DNA of 10,480 bases from JAKALQ01 sp963978265 (GTDB lineage: Bacteria; Actinomycetota; Actinomycetes; S36-B12; UBA5976): assembly GCA_963978265.1 (NCBI GenBank), contig CAXBQV010000058.1, forward strand, positions 1 through 10,480. Direction: 5' to 3'. The stretch's first letter is position 1. Every line of letters starts with the position of its first letter. Under the pieces are notes generated by a model. The model made no database searches. It saw nothing but the letters and a program-made list of their open reading frames with translations, and was not told the DNA's origin. Position numbers and translations under genes: made by a program. Shown piece by piece: positions 1-6,123 of this stretch.

Positions 1-340
1 TGTGCGGTCTTGATGAGCGGTGTATTGAGCTGGCCGAGGCGATGGCTGAAGGCATGGCTGTGGACGATGCCGCGGACGATCGCCTCGAAGCGGTAATCCT
101 GACCGGCGGCGTCACGCACGATCGCGCGCACCGTCGGCATGTCCTGGTAGCGCAGCGGGCGACCGAGCGCGAAGGTCATGAGCTTCTCGGTGAGTGTCTG
201 CACGAACTGGTCGGGACGCGAAAGCACGGCACGCGAGAGTTCTTGGGGGCCCGTTGCGGTCTTGTCGGCGAAGACGCCGCCGCGGGCATCGATCGGCTGG
301 CCGGCATCGCCCAGCACCAGCTTGTCGCCCGACTTGTCCT
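1..340 (-). pseudogene. C-terminal fragment of a DUF1588/DUF1585-type (PSD family, planctomycete-cytochrome-associated) protein
   Basis: Reading the minus strand in the frame whose codons begin at positions such as 179 and 299 gives a stop-free peptide leaving the window at its left edge. It contains GQPIDARG (about 302-279), then LSRAVLSRPDQFVQTLTEKL, MTFALGRPLRYQDMPTVRAI (from 179) and VRDAAGQDYRFEAIVRGIVH. The pattern of a TEKL(M/L)TFALGR segment, a tyrosine, a D-x-P-x-V-R segment, D-Y-R-F and a final G-I-V-x-S is the signature I know from the C-terminal DUF1585 domain of large secreted proteins. These proteins carry DUF1587/1592/1588/1585 and often cytochrome c domains, and occur in Planctomycetes, Verrucomicrobia and some Proteobacteria. 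Their biochemical role is not settled. The frame loses similarity upstream of about 340, so only the tail is present. No start is visible and the stop lies outside the window. This family is not expected beside actinobacterial thrS. Family assignment is from memory of the motif; the inner boundary is uncertain by tens of bases. Confidence 0.6.
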
Positions 341-391
341 GCAGCAGGCACTGAACCAGGCCGACAGGGGGCAGCTTCTGCTTGGGTGCCG

Positions 392-631
392 CAGCAGGGG
401 CAGCGGCACCGCAGGGTTGTCGGGCACGAACGGTTCGGCGGCCATCAATTCGGTGAGGTCCTGGCGGGTGACCCAGCGAACCTCACTCACCTCGCCGTCG
501 GTGAAGCGGAACGGGCCATCGTGCACGCACTGAAAGCACCGGCTGAACAGGTCGGCGTCGGTGTCGGTGTAACGCCCACCGCCGAGGTCGATGAGCGGTA
601 GGTGAGGGTCGTCGAGGCCGAGCTCCTCGAT
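392..631 (-). pseudogene. NUDIX-hydrolase-like C-terminal fragment
   Basis: On the minus strand, in a different frame from the neighbouring fragment, positions 631 down to 392 read IEELGLDDPHLPLIDLGGGR, then a segment with LFSRCFQCVHDGPFRFTDGE, VSEVRWVTRQDL and finally FVPDNPAVPLPLL. The EELG at the start resembles the end of the NUDIX box (REUXEEXGU). The following aromatic and cysteine strand, the DGPF turn, the E-V-x-E-V-R-W-V strand and the PFVPD ending are typical of the C-terminal half of NUDIX hydrolases of the IPP-isomerase/YfcD-like group, which hydrolyse nucleoside-diphosphate-linked substrates. The front of the NUDIX box (G-x5-E-x7-R) is missing, so the catalytic metal site is incomplete and no activity is expected. 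After about 392 the frame becomes serine/cysteine/arginine-rich nonsense. I read it as a fragment lying between two unrelated pieces. The NUDIX call is by eye and moderately supported. Confidence 0.5.
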
Positions 632-790
632 GGGCATCATCCGCAGCAGCACCGTGCGGAGGAGCGTGAAGTCGACGGGGCGGGCCACGACCACCGAGCC
701 CTGGCTGACCAGGCGCTCGCGGGTGGCGTGGCGGAGGTCCGGCGGCACGACCACGATCGCGTTGCGATGCAGCGCCGGCGCGGCGGCTGG
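632..790 (-). other. Unplaced coding-like segment, weakly receiver-domain-like
   Basis: The frame of the NUDIX-like fragment stays open upstream on the minus strand (a possible ATG lies at 814-812). It reads ALHRNAIVVVPPDLRHATRE (about 774-715), then RLVSQGSVVVARPVDFTLLR and TVLLRMMP. The first eight residues could be the LHRxAxVVV strand that opens many NUDIX domains. The remainder does not fit a NUDIX fold. It looks more like the last third of a response-regulator receiver domain, with a hydrophobic strand, a helix, a G-x-V-x-x-x-(K/R)-P turn and a closing helix, although arginine stands where the conserved lysine would be. The segment may therefore itself be a splice of two pieces. It ends near 790, where the opposite strand becomes threonyl-tRNA synthetase. 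I do not assign a function. Confidence 0.3.
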
Positions 791-800
791 CTGGCACCTG
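780..800. other. Junction between minus-strand fragments and 5'-truncated thrS
   Basis: To the left of about 780 the minus strand carries protein-like sequence. To the right of about 795 the plus strand carries recognisable threonyl-tRNA synthetase. The thrS frame stays open leftwards to 630, but the peptide there is arginine/serine-rich antisense product with no synthetase similarity. The switch of coding strand and the loss of the first part of thrS place a break here to within about 20 bases. I cannot tell an assembly join from a real rearrangement using the sequence alone. Confidence 0.6.
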
Positions 801-2405
801 TTTGACGAACGCACCGATGAAGCGGCGCGCGTGGAACTGGCACACGAGCCCTACAAGCTTGAACTCATCGGACTGAAGGGCGGTGCGGTCGACGCCGATG
901 TCATGGAAGTCGGCGGCGCCGAACTCTCCATCTATGACAACATCGACGGCCGCTCCGGTGAGCGCGCATGGGGCGATCTGTGTCGCGGTCCGCACGTACC
1001 GAACACCCGATTCATCCAGGCGAACGCAATCAAGTTGATGCGCACGTCATCGGCCTACTGGCGCGGATCGGACAAGAACCCGATGTTGCAGCGCGTGTAC
1101 GGAACCGCATGGCCGACCAAGGACGATCTCAAGCACTACCTCACGATGATCGAGGAAGCCGAACGTCGCGATCATCGCCGGCTCGGTGCCGAACTCGACC
1201 TCTTCTCCTTCCCCGACGAGATCGGCTCCGGCCTCGCGGTGTTCCATCCGAAGGGCGGCATCGTCCGCATGGAGATGGAGCAGTACTCCCGCGAGCGGCA
1301 CATCGCAGGTGGCTACCAGTTCGTGCAAACGCCGCACATCACGAAGTCAAACCTCTTCGAAACGTCCGGGCACCTCGGCTTCTACAAGGACGGCATGTTC
1401 CCGCCGATGAAGCTCGACGAGGAGCGCGATGAGACCGGCAACATCAAGCGACAGGGTGCCGACTACTACCTGAAGCCGATGAACTGCCCGTTCCACTGTC
1501 TCATCTTCCGTTCGCGTGGCCGTTCGTACCGGGAACTCCCACTGCGCCTGTTCGAGTTCGGCACCGTCTACCGATACGAGAAGTCCGGTGTCATCCACGG
1601 CCTCACCCGTGTACGCGGCATGACACAGGACGACTCCCACATCTTCTGCACACGCGACCAGATGCAGGACGAATTGAAGAACCTCTTGTCGTTCGTACTC
1701 GATCTTCTGCGTGACTACGGCCTCGATGACTTCTATCTGGAACTCTCCACCCGAGACCCTGAGAAGTCGGTCGGTTCCGACGAGATCTGGGAAGAGGCGA
1801 CGGCGGCACTCGAAGAGGCGGCCAAGTCATCCGGGCTCACACTGGTGCCGGATCCGGGCGGTGCCGCGTTCTACGGTCCGAAGATCTCGGTGCAGGCGAA
1901 GGACGCCATCGGTCGAACATGGCAAATGTCGACGATCCAGTTGGACTTCAACAACCCGGCTCGCTTCGAACTCGAATACACGGCGTCTGACGGTTCGCGT
2001 CAGCAGCCGGTGATGATCCACCGTGCGCTGTTCGGGTCGGTCGAACGCTTCTTCGGCGTGCTCCTCGAGCACTACGCCGGTGCACTGCCAGCGTGGTTGT
2101 CGCCAGTGCAGGTGGTTGGTATTCCGATCACCGCGTCGCATGTCGACTACCTCGAGGGTGTTGCGTCGCAACTACGAGCGCACGGCATCCGCGTCGACGT
2201 GGATGATTCCGACGACCGTATGCAGAAGAAGATCCGCAATGCGCAGGGCCAGAAGGTTCCGTACATGCTCATCGCCGGCGATGACGATGTGTCGAAGGGT
2301 GCTGTCTCCTTCCGTTACCGCAATGGCGATCAACGCAATGCGGTGCCGATCGCCGAGGCGGTTGACGAGATCGTGACCGCGGTCCGCGAGCGTCGGAACG
2401 CCTGA
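795..2405 (+). CDS. thrS: Threonyl-tRNA synthetase, missing its N-terminus
   Basis: Class II aminoacyl-tRNA synthetase that charges tRNA-Thr in the cytoplasm. About 536 residues are readable, against roughly 640-690 for intact bacterial ThrS. Visible in order are: the end of the editing domain, with the zinc-type C-x3-H of LCRGPHVPNTRF; the catalytic core with MNCPFHC (zinc cysteine), motif 2 around RLFEFGTVYRYE, GMTQDDSHIF (second zinc ligand, H) and motif 3 IHRALFGSVERFFG (third ligand, H); and an anticodon-binding domain from LSPVQVV to the end, with KVPYMLIAGDDD. The TGS domain and most of the editing domain, including its H-x3-H pair, are absent, replaced by opposite-strand sequence. There is therefore no genuine start codon in the window, and the upstream ATG at 630 should not be used. 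The TGA at 2403-2405 overlaps the next ATG by one base. The family is certain. Whether the truncation is real or an assembly break is open, with the latter more likely. Confidence 0.93.
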   Translation, partial: HLFDERTDEAARVELAHEPYKLELIGLKGGAVDADVMEVGGAELSIYDNIDGRSGERAWGDLCRGPHVPNTRFIQANAIKLMRTSSAYWRGSDKNPMLQRVYGTAWPTKDDLKHYLTMIEEAERRDHRRLGAELDLFSFPDEIGSGLAVFHPKGGIVRMEMEQYSRERHIAGGYQFVQTPHITKSNLFETSGHLGFYKDGMFPPMKLDEERDETGNIKRQGADYYLKPMNCPFHCLIFRSRGRSYRELPLRLFEFGTVYRYEKSGVIHGLTRVRGMTQDDSHIFCTRDQMQDELKNLLSFVLDLLRDYGLDDFYLELSTRDPEKSVGSDEIWEEATAALEEAAKSSGLTLVPDPGGAAFYGPKISVQAKDAIGRTWQMSTIQLDFNNPARFELEYTASDGSRQQPVMIHRALFGSVERFFGVLLEHYAGALPAWLSPVQVVGIPITASHVDYLEGVASQLRAHGIRVDVDDSDDRMQKKIRNAQGQKVPYMLIAGDDDVSKGAVSFRYRNGDQRNAVPIAEAVDEIVTAVRERRNA

Positions 2406-2908
2406 TGTCATTCGACCACCTGTGGAGCCCGCATCGGATGGCGTACATCCGTGGAGAAGGGCGTCCGCAGACCGCCGAGGCGGATGCGTGTCCGTTCTGC
2501 CGTGCGCCGCAGCTGTCCGACAGCGACGGACTCATCGTGCACCGTGGACCCGATGTGTACGTCGTGATGAACCTGTACCCGTACAACGCGGGACACGTCC
2601 TCATCTGTCCATACCGCCACATCGCGGACTACACCGACTGCACCGACGACGAGACTGCGGCCATTGCTGAAGCAACGCAGCGTGCGATGCGCATGATGCG
2701 AACCGTCAGCAACGCGCAGGGCTTCAATATCGGAATGAACCAAGGCAGCATCGCCGGTGCCGGAATCGCTGCGCATCTCCACCAGCATGTCGTTCCACGC
2801 TGGGGCGGCGACACGAATTTCATGCCGGTCGTCGGACAGACGAAGGTGATGCCGCAGTTGCTCGAAGAGACGCGCGTCATGTTCGCCGAAGCGTGGGCAC
2901 ATGCTTGA
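2405..2908 (+). CDS. HIT-family protein, probable diadenosine tetraphosphate (Ap4A) phosphorylase
   Basis: A 167-residue soluble protein of the histidine-triad superfamily. The triad is visible as HLHQHVVPRW (H124, H126, H128), the middle strand carries FNIGMNQG, and a CPFC pair (C29, C32) near the N-terminus could bind zinc, as in many bacterial HIT proteins of the GalT/Ap4A-hydrolase branch. The Mycobacterium tuberculosis protein at this position (Rv2613c, between thrS and pgsA) is an Ap4A phosphorylase, which splits Ap4A into ADP and ATP using phosphate. Similar length, motif and context make that the best guess. Placement after thrS is suggestive because synthetases make Ap4A as a side product, though that functional link is inference. 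The start ATG overlaps the thrS stop by one base, and the stop overlaps the next gene by eight, implying translational coupling. The substrate cannot be decided from the motif alone. Confidence 0.9.
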   Translation: MSFDHLWSPHRMAYIRGEGRPQTAEADACPFCRAPQLSDSDGLIVHRGPDVYVVMNLYPYNAGHVLICPYRHIADYTDCTDDETAAIAEATQRAMRMMRTVSNAQGFNIGMNQGSIAGAGIAAHLHQHVVPRWGGDTNFMPVVGQTKVMPQLLEETRVMFAEAWAHA

Positions 2909-3506
2909 CAATGCGAAGAGCCGCTCAATCGCGGCACACGTGCTGGACCCCGTCGCGAAGGCATTGCTCGCGATGCGGTTGTCTGCGTCTGCTGTGACCG
3001 TGCTCGGCGCAATTGGGTCGATCGCGGTTGCGGTCACCTGCATCGCACATGGGCGCTTCCTGCTCGCTGCAATCCTCATGCTGCCCCTTGCGGGCGCCGA
3101 CGCGATCGACGGGACGATGGCTCGCATCGCCAGAACCCAGGGACCGTGGGGCTCGTTCCTCGATTCCACCACCGACCGATTCACCGATGGTGCGATCTTC
3201 GCCGCAATCAGTTGGTGGTGCATGTCGCAGGGCGACACCGGCACGGCCATTGCAGCCTTGGTGGGACTGATCGCGGGGTTCGCGACGTCCTACATCCGTG
3301 CGAAAGCCGAGTCGCTCGGCGTCGAATGCAAGGTTGGAATTGCCGAACGCCCCGAACGTGTCGGCGGTGTGATGCTCGGCGTGTTCCTGGCTGGCATCGG
3401 TTTGGACGTCATGCTCCCAGTGCTCGTGTACGTGGTGGGCGTGCTTTCGTGCATCACCGTCGGGCAGCGGATGGCCGTGGTTCGTCGGGCTCTGCAGCAT
3501 GCGTGA
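2901..3506 (+). CDS. pgsA: CDP-alcohol phosphatidyltransferase, probable phosphatidylinositol-phosphate synthase
   Basis: An integral membrane enzyme of 201 residues that joins an alcohol head group to CDP-diacylglycerol with release of CMP. The full family motif D-x2-D-G-x2-A-R-x8-G-x3-D-x3-D is present: D67, D70, G71, A74, R75, G84, D88, D92. These residues hold the two metal ions and the CDP moiety. Hydrophobic segments flank it (about 30-65, 95-130 and 155-195), as expected for a six-helix protein. The segment SYIRAKAESLG followed by GIAERPERVGG resembles the basic loop of actinobacterial enzymes that use inositol 1-phosphate (Rv2612c type, called PgsA1/PIPS) rather than glycerol 3-phosphate. 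The next two genes, resembling PIM acyltransferase and PimA, support inositol lipid synthesis. It overlaps the genes on both sides by eight bases. The family is certain. The inositol-phosphate substrate is inferred from loop and context. Confidence 0.92.
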   Translation: MLDNAKSRSIAAHVLDPVAKALLAMRLSASAVTVLGAIGSIAVAVTCIAHGRFLLAAILMLPLAGADAIDGTMARIARTQGPWGSFLDSTTDRFTDGAIFAAISWWCMSQGDTGTAIAALVGLIAGFATSYIRAKAESLGVECKVGIAERPERVGGVMLGVFLAGIGLDVMLPVLVYVVGVLSCITVGQRMAVVRRALQHA

Positions 3507-4365
3507 CCGGTTGATCCTGCGCGCATTCCTCCTCGCATGGGAGTGGCTGCCGAAGATTCCTGAGTCCATTGCCAAACCGCTTGCCGCGTTCGTTGCAGAC
3601 CTTGCGTGGATCGGCAACGGCAAAGGCGTGCGACAGTTGCAGACGAATCTTGCCCGCGTCACCGGCCTGCAGTTCGACGAAACGCGCGATCTCACCCGAC
3701 GCGGCATCCGCGCCTACGCCGAGTACTGGCGAATCCTCTTCCAACTCGAGCGGTTCACGGCAGAGGAGCGCGAAGCTCGCGTGATCCTGCACGGCTTCGA
3801 ACGAGTCGATGCGCAAGTTGCGGCCGGTCATGGAGTGGTGATCGCAGCGACACACAGTGGCAACTGGGATCTTGCCGGCACCGTGGTTGCGGGCCGATAC
3901 AACGGCGTCACCACGGTCGCCGAACGGTTGAAGCCAGAAGCTCTGTTCGACGCCTTCGCCGCCCTGCGCACGAAGTACGGCTTGGAGATCCTGCCGCACC
4001 GCGGCGGAGATCGACCCGCACTCGATGTGCTGCGCGAACGAATCGAACAGCGCAGGATCGTTGCCCTTGTCAGTGACCGCGACCTTTCGCGTCGTGGAAT
4101 CGATGTCACGTTCTTCGAGGCGCGAACGCGGATGGCAGCAGGTCCGGCCGCACTCGCTGTGTCCACCGGTGCCGCGCTCATGCCGGCGGCCGTCTGGACC
4201 GAGGGCGATCTTGTGCACGTCCTCATCCACGAACCCGTCGACTTCGATCGCAGCGCCCCCGACGCCATCGCCATCGCAACCCAGCGGTTGGCCGATGTCT
4301 TCGCTCGCGACATTGCTGCACACCCCACCGACTGGCACATGTTGCAGCGGGTCTGGGACCTCTGA
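3499..4365 (+). CDS. Phosphatidylinositol mannoside acyltransferase-like protein (lysophospholipid/LpxL-type acyltransferase)
   Basis: A 288-residue member of the lipid A/PIM acyltransferase family. The catalytic H-x4-D motif is THSGNWD (H119, D124). It is followed by a block with SDRDLSRRG, VTFFEARTRMAAGPAALA and a STGAALMPAAVW strand, the arrangement of mycobacterial PatA (Rv2611c). PatA moves a palmitoyl group from acyl-CoA onto the mannose of PIM1/PIM2 at the cytoplasmic face of the membrane. The N-terminal stretch (about 5-40) is amphipathic or hydrophobic and would hold the protein on the membrane. Length is close to the family norm of about 300. It begins eight bases inside pgsA and ends one base into the following glycosyltransferase gene, so the three are almost certainly co-translated. 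Symbol patA is plausible but withheld because the exact acceptor lipid in this organism is unknown. Confidence 0.88.
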   Translation: MRDRLILRAFLLAWEWLPKIPESIAKPLAAFVADLAWIGNGKGVRQLQTNLARVTGLQFDETRDLTRRGIRAYAEYWRILFQLERFTAEEREARVILHGFERVDAQVAAGHGVVIAATHSGNWDLAGTVVAGRYNGVTTVAERLKPEALFDAFAALRTKYGLEILPHRGGDRPALDVLRERIEQRRIVALVSDRDLSRRGIDVTFFEARTRMAAGPAALAVSTGAALMPAAVWTEGDLVHVLIHEPVDFDRSAPDAIAIATQRLADVFARDIAAHPTDWHMLQRVWDL

Positions 4366-5534
4366 TGCGGATCGGCCTCGTCTGCCCCTACGACTGGGAT
4401 GCCCCAGGTGGCGTCCAAGTGCATGTACGCGATCTTGCGTTGGAATTCATGCGGATCGGGCACGACGTGCGTGTGCTTGCGCCAGCCGAGGACGACACCG
4501 TGCATCCCGACTGGTTCACCTCCGGCGGCCCTTCGCGCGCAGTCGCCTACAACGGTTCGGTTGCACGTCTCGCCTTCGGACTTGGCCCAACACGACGTGT
4601 ACGAGAGTGGATCCGCGAACACAACTTCGACGTCTTGCATGTGCACGAGCCGCTCGCGCCGTCGCTCTCTGCGCTCGCCGTCTGGGCGGCGACCGGTCCG
4701 ATCGTCGGCACATTCCACTCGTCGATGGAACGCTCACGGATGCTCAGCGCAGGGAACGCGCTGGCACAGACCGTGATGGAAAAGGTGCGCGGTCGGATCG
4801 CCGTCAGCGAATTCGCCCGACGGACATTCGATGCACTGGGCGTCGGCAGTGCCGTGCTCATCCCCAACGGAGTCGACTGCGCGGCGTTCCGCGACAAGCA
4901 CCCACTTCCGGGACGACCAAAGCCGAATTCGATCCTCTTCCTCGGACGCATCAATGAACCGCGCAAAGGTCTGCAGGTGCTGTTCGAAGCACTGCCACGC
5001 GTGGTCGCGGCCATTCCCGATGTCTCGGTGCTCGTCGCCGGTCCTGGCGATCAGGAGAAGGCGTTGGAGGATCTCGCACCCGAACTGCATGCACGCGTCG
5101 AGTTCCTCGGGTACGTGGAGACCGAAGACAAGCCGAACGTATTGCGGTCGGCCACGGTTTACGTCGCGCCGAATACCGGTGGTGAATCGTTCGGCATCAT
5201 CCTGACGGAAGCCATGGCGAGCGGGATGCCGATCGTCGCGTCCGATCTTCCCGCATTCCGCACCGTGCTCAACGACGGCGAAGCCGGCGCACTGTTCGAG
5301 AATGGCAATACAGACGACTTGGCGGATGCACTCATCAGGGTGCTGCGCGACGGCGACTACCGCAAGGCGCTGGTCGAGGGCGCCACTGACCATGTGCAGA
5401 AGTACGACTGGCCACGGGTCGCGCAGGAAATCCTCGACGTGTACGAATCTGTCATGACCGCCGACGTCGGGGTGCGCGAGGATCTTCGTGGACAACTCGT
5501 CGGACGTTTCGCGAGATTGCGGGATCTCACATGA
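4365..5534 (+). CDS. pimA: GT4-family glycosyltransferase, probable phosphatidylinositol alpha-mannosyltransferase
   Basis: A 389-residue GT-B fold enzyme that would transfer mannose from GDP-mannose to the 2-position of phosphatidylinositol, the first committed step of PIM synthesis, on the inner leaflet. The N-terminal loop has GGVQVHV (residues 15-21), which grips the donor phosphate. H118 sits in GTFHSS, matching the important PimA histidine. FLGRINEPRKG provides the R195, E198 and K201 cluster equivalent to the donor and membrane-binding region. The nucleotide-sugar E-x7-E motif is GGESFGIILTEAMASGMP, with E274 and E282. Length matches mycobacterial PimA (about 380). The gene order after pgsA and the acyltransferase is the mycobacterial Rv2612c-Rv2610c order. 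The start overlaps the upstream stop by one base, and the stop forms an ATGA overlap with the next gene. Another GT4 acceptor is possible, but context favours PimA. Confidence 0.88.
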   Translation: MRIGLVCPYDWDAPGGVQVHVRDLALEFMRIGHDVRVLAPAEDDTVHPDWFTSGGPSRAVAYNGSVARLAFGLGPTRRVREWIREHNFDVLHVHEPLAPSLSALAVWAATGPIVGTFHSSMERSRMLSAGNALAQTVMEKVRGRIAVSEFARRTFDALGVGSAVLIPNGVDCAAFRDKHPLPGRPKPNSILFLGRINEPRKGLQVLFEALPRVVAAIPDVSVLVAGPGDQEKALEDLAPELHARVEFLGYVETEDKPNVLRSATVYVAPNTGGESFGIILTEAMASGMPIVASDLPAFRTVLNDGEAGALFENGNTDDLADALIRVLRDGDYRKALVEGATDHVQKYDWPRVAQEILDVYESVMTADVGVREDLRGQLVGRFARLRDLT

Positions 5535-6073
5535 ACGCTGTTGTGAACTGGGTCGATCTTTTCGACGTGCTGCGGGCGATCGTCATCGTCGGCGCTGTGG
5601 TGCTCTACCTCGCGATGACTGCTGGCCGGCTCGACCGACTCCATATTCGCGTTGACGCGGCCCGGGCGTCGCTCGAGCTGCAATTGGCGCTTCGCGCAGA
5701 GGTGGTTGCGGAAGTTGTGACTGACGGCAACGTCGATCCGGTCTCGCAACAACTGCTCACCGCGGGCCTGCAGTCGCGACGTGGTCACACCGACCAAGGC
5801 ATCCACGTCGCGCCCGAAGCAGAGATATCCGCCCTGTTGCGCGAAGTCGTGGAAGCGCATGACGGTGTCGTGGCGGGGGAGGAACTGCAGTCGGAACTGC
5901 GTTCTGCGTGCAACCGCGTGGAATTCGCGAACCGGTTCTACAACGACGCCGTCGAGGCGGCGCAGGGAATGCGCAACCGGCCGATCGTGAAGTACCTCGG
6001 TCTCGCCGGCCACACGGCCTACCCGATGCCGCTGCAATTCGACGTTCTGGCGCCGGAATTCCCCGATTCGTAA
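5531..6073 (+). CDS. Conserved actinobacterial one-helix membrane protein, LemA-like
   Basis: A 180-residue protein of unknown function. A single hydrophobic helix lies near the N-terminus (about residues 13-32, VLRAIVIVGAVVLYLAMTAG), followed at once by GRLDRLHIRVDAARASLELQ and a largely alpha-helical cytoplasmic-type domain. The pattern R-L-D-R-L-H-x-R-V-D-A-A at the membrane exit, and the late segment ANRFYNDAVEAAQGMRNRPI before GLAGH and a final P-rich stretch, resemble LemA-family proteins. They also match a protein often found just downstream of pimA in actinobacteria. The ATG shares an ATGA overlap with the pimA stop, suggesting coupled expression. The role may relate to envelope lipid synthesis, but only by position. 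It is the last gene of the tight cluster; a 50-base gap with its own ribosome site follows. Confidence 0.75.
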   Translation: MNAVVNWVDLFDVLRAIVIVGAVVLYLAMTAGRLDRLHIRVDAARASLELQLALRAEVVAEVVTDGNVDPVSQQLLTAGLQSRRGHTDQGIHVAPEAEISALLREVVEAHDGVVAGEELQSELRSACNRVEFANRFYNDAVEAAQGMRNRPIVKYLGLAGHTAYPMPLQFDVLAPEFPDS

Positions 6074-6091
6074 GGGGACCTTGGGCCCGTC

Positions 6092-6097
6092 TACGAT
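6092..6097 (+). promoter_or_regulatory. Possible -10 promoter element for pdxST
   Basis: TACGAT in the only gap longer than ten bases in the actinobacterial core fits the actinobacterial -10 pattern TAnnnT. It would start a transcript near 6104, about 20 bases before the pdxS ATG. No convincing -35 (TTGACA-like) lies about 17 bases upstream, although many actinobacterial promoters lack one. A GGGCCC palindrome sits just before it, at about 6083-6088. This is a weak call supported mainly by position. Confidence 0.35.
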
Positions 6098-6111
6098 GAC
6101 GCCGTGCACCC

Positions 6112-6117
6112 AGGAGG
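6112..6117 (+). promoter_or_regulatory. Strong Shine-Dalgarno sequence of pdxS
   Basis: AGGAGG lies six bases upstream of the ATG at 6124, ideal spacing. It fixes the pdxS start and shows that pdxS can be translated independently of the upstream cluster, unlike the overlapping genes before it. Confidence 0.8.
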
Positions 6118-6123
6118 TTTGCA

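Noticed and set aside
42..533. Plus-strand open frame of 163 residues at the left end
   Set aside because: It is antisense to the DUF1585-like tail and the NUDIX-like fragment, whose motifs are far more protein-like.
630..794. N-terminal extension of the thrS frame back to an ATG at 630
   Set aside because: The peptide before about 795 is arginine/serine-rich with no synthetase similarity, and it lies antisense to protein-like sequence on the minus strand. It is open only by chance in GC-rich DNA.
3454..4338. Minus-strand open frame of 294 residues opposite the acyltransferase
   Set aside because: The plus strand has the H-x4-D acyltransferase with coupled neighbours. The minus-strand peptide looks like a reversed-codon shadow with no domain.
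6074..6110. Transcription terminator or riboswitch before pdxS
   Set aside because: GGGCCC is only a six-base palindrome without a loop or a T-run, and 50 bases is too short for a known riboswitch plus expression platform.
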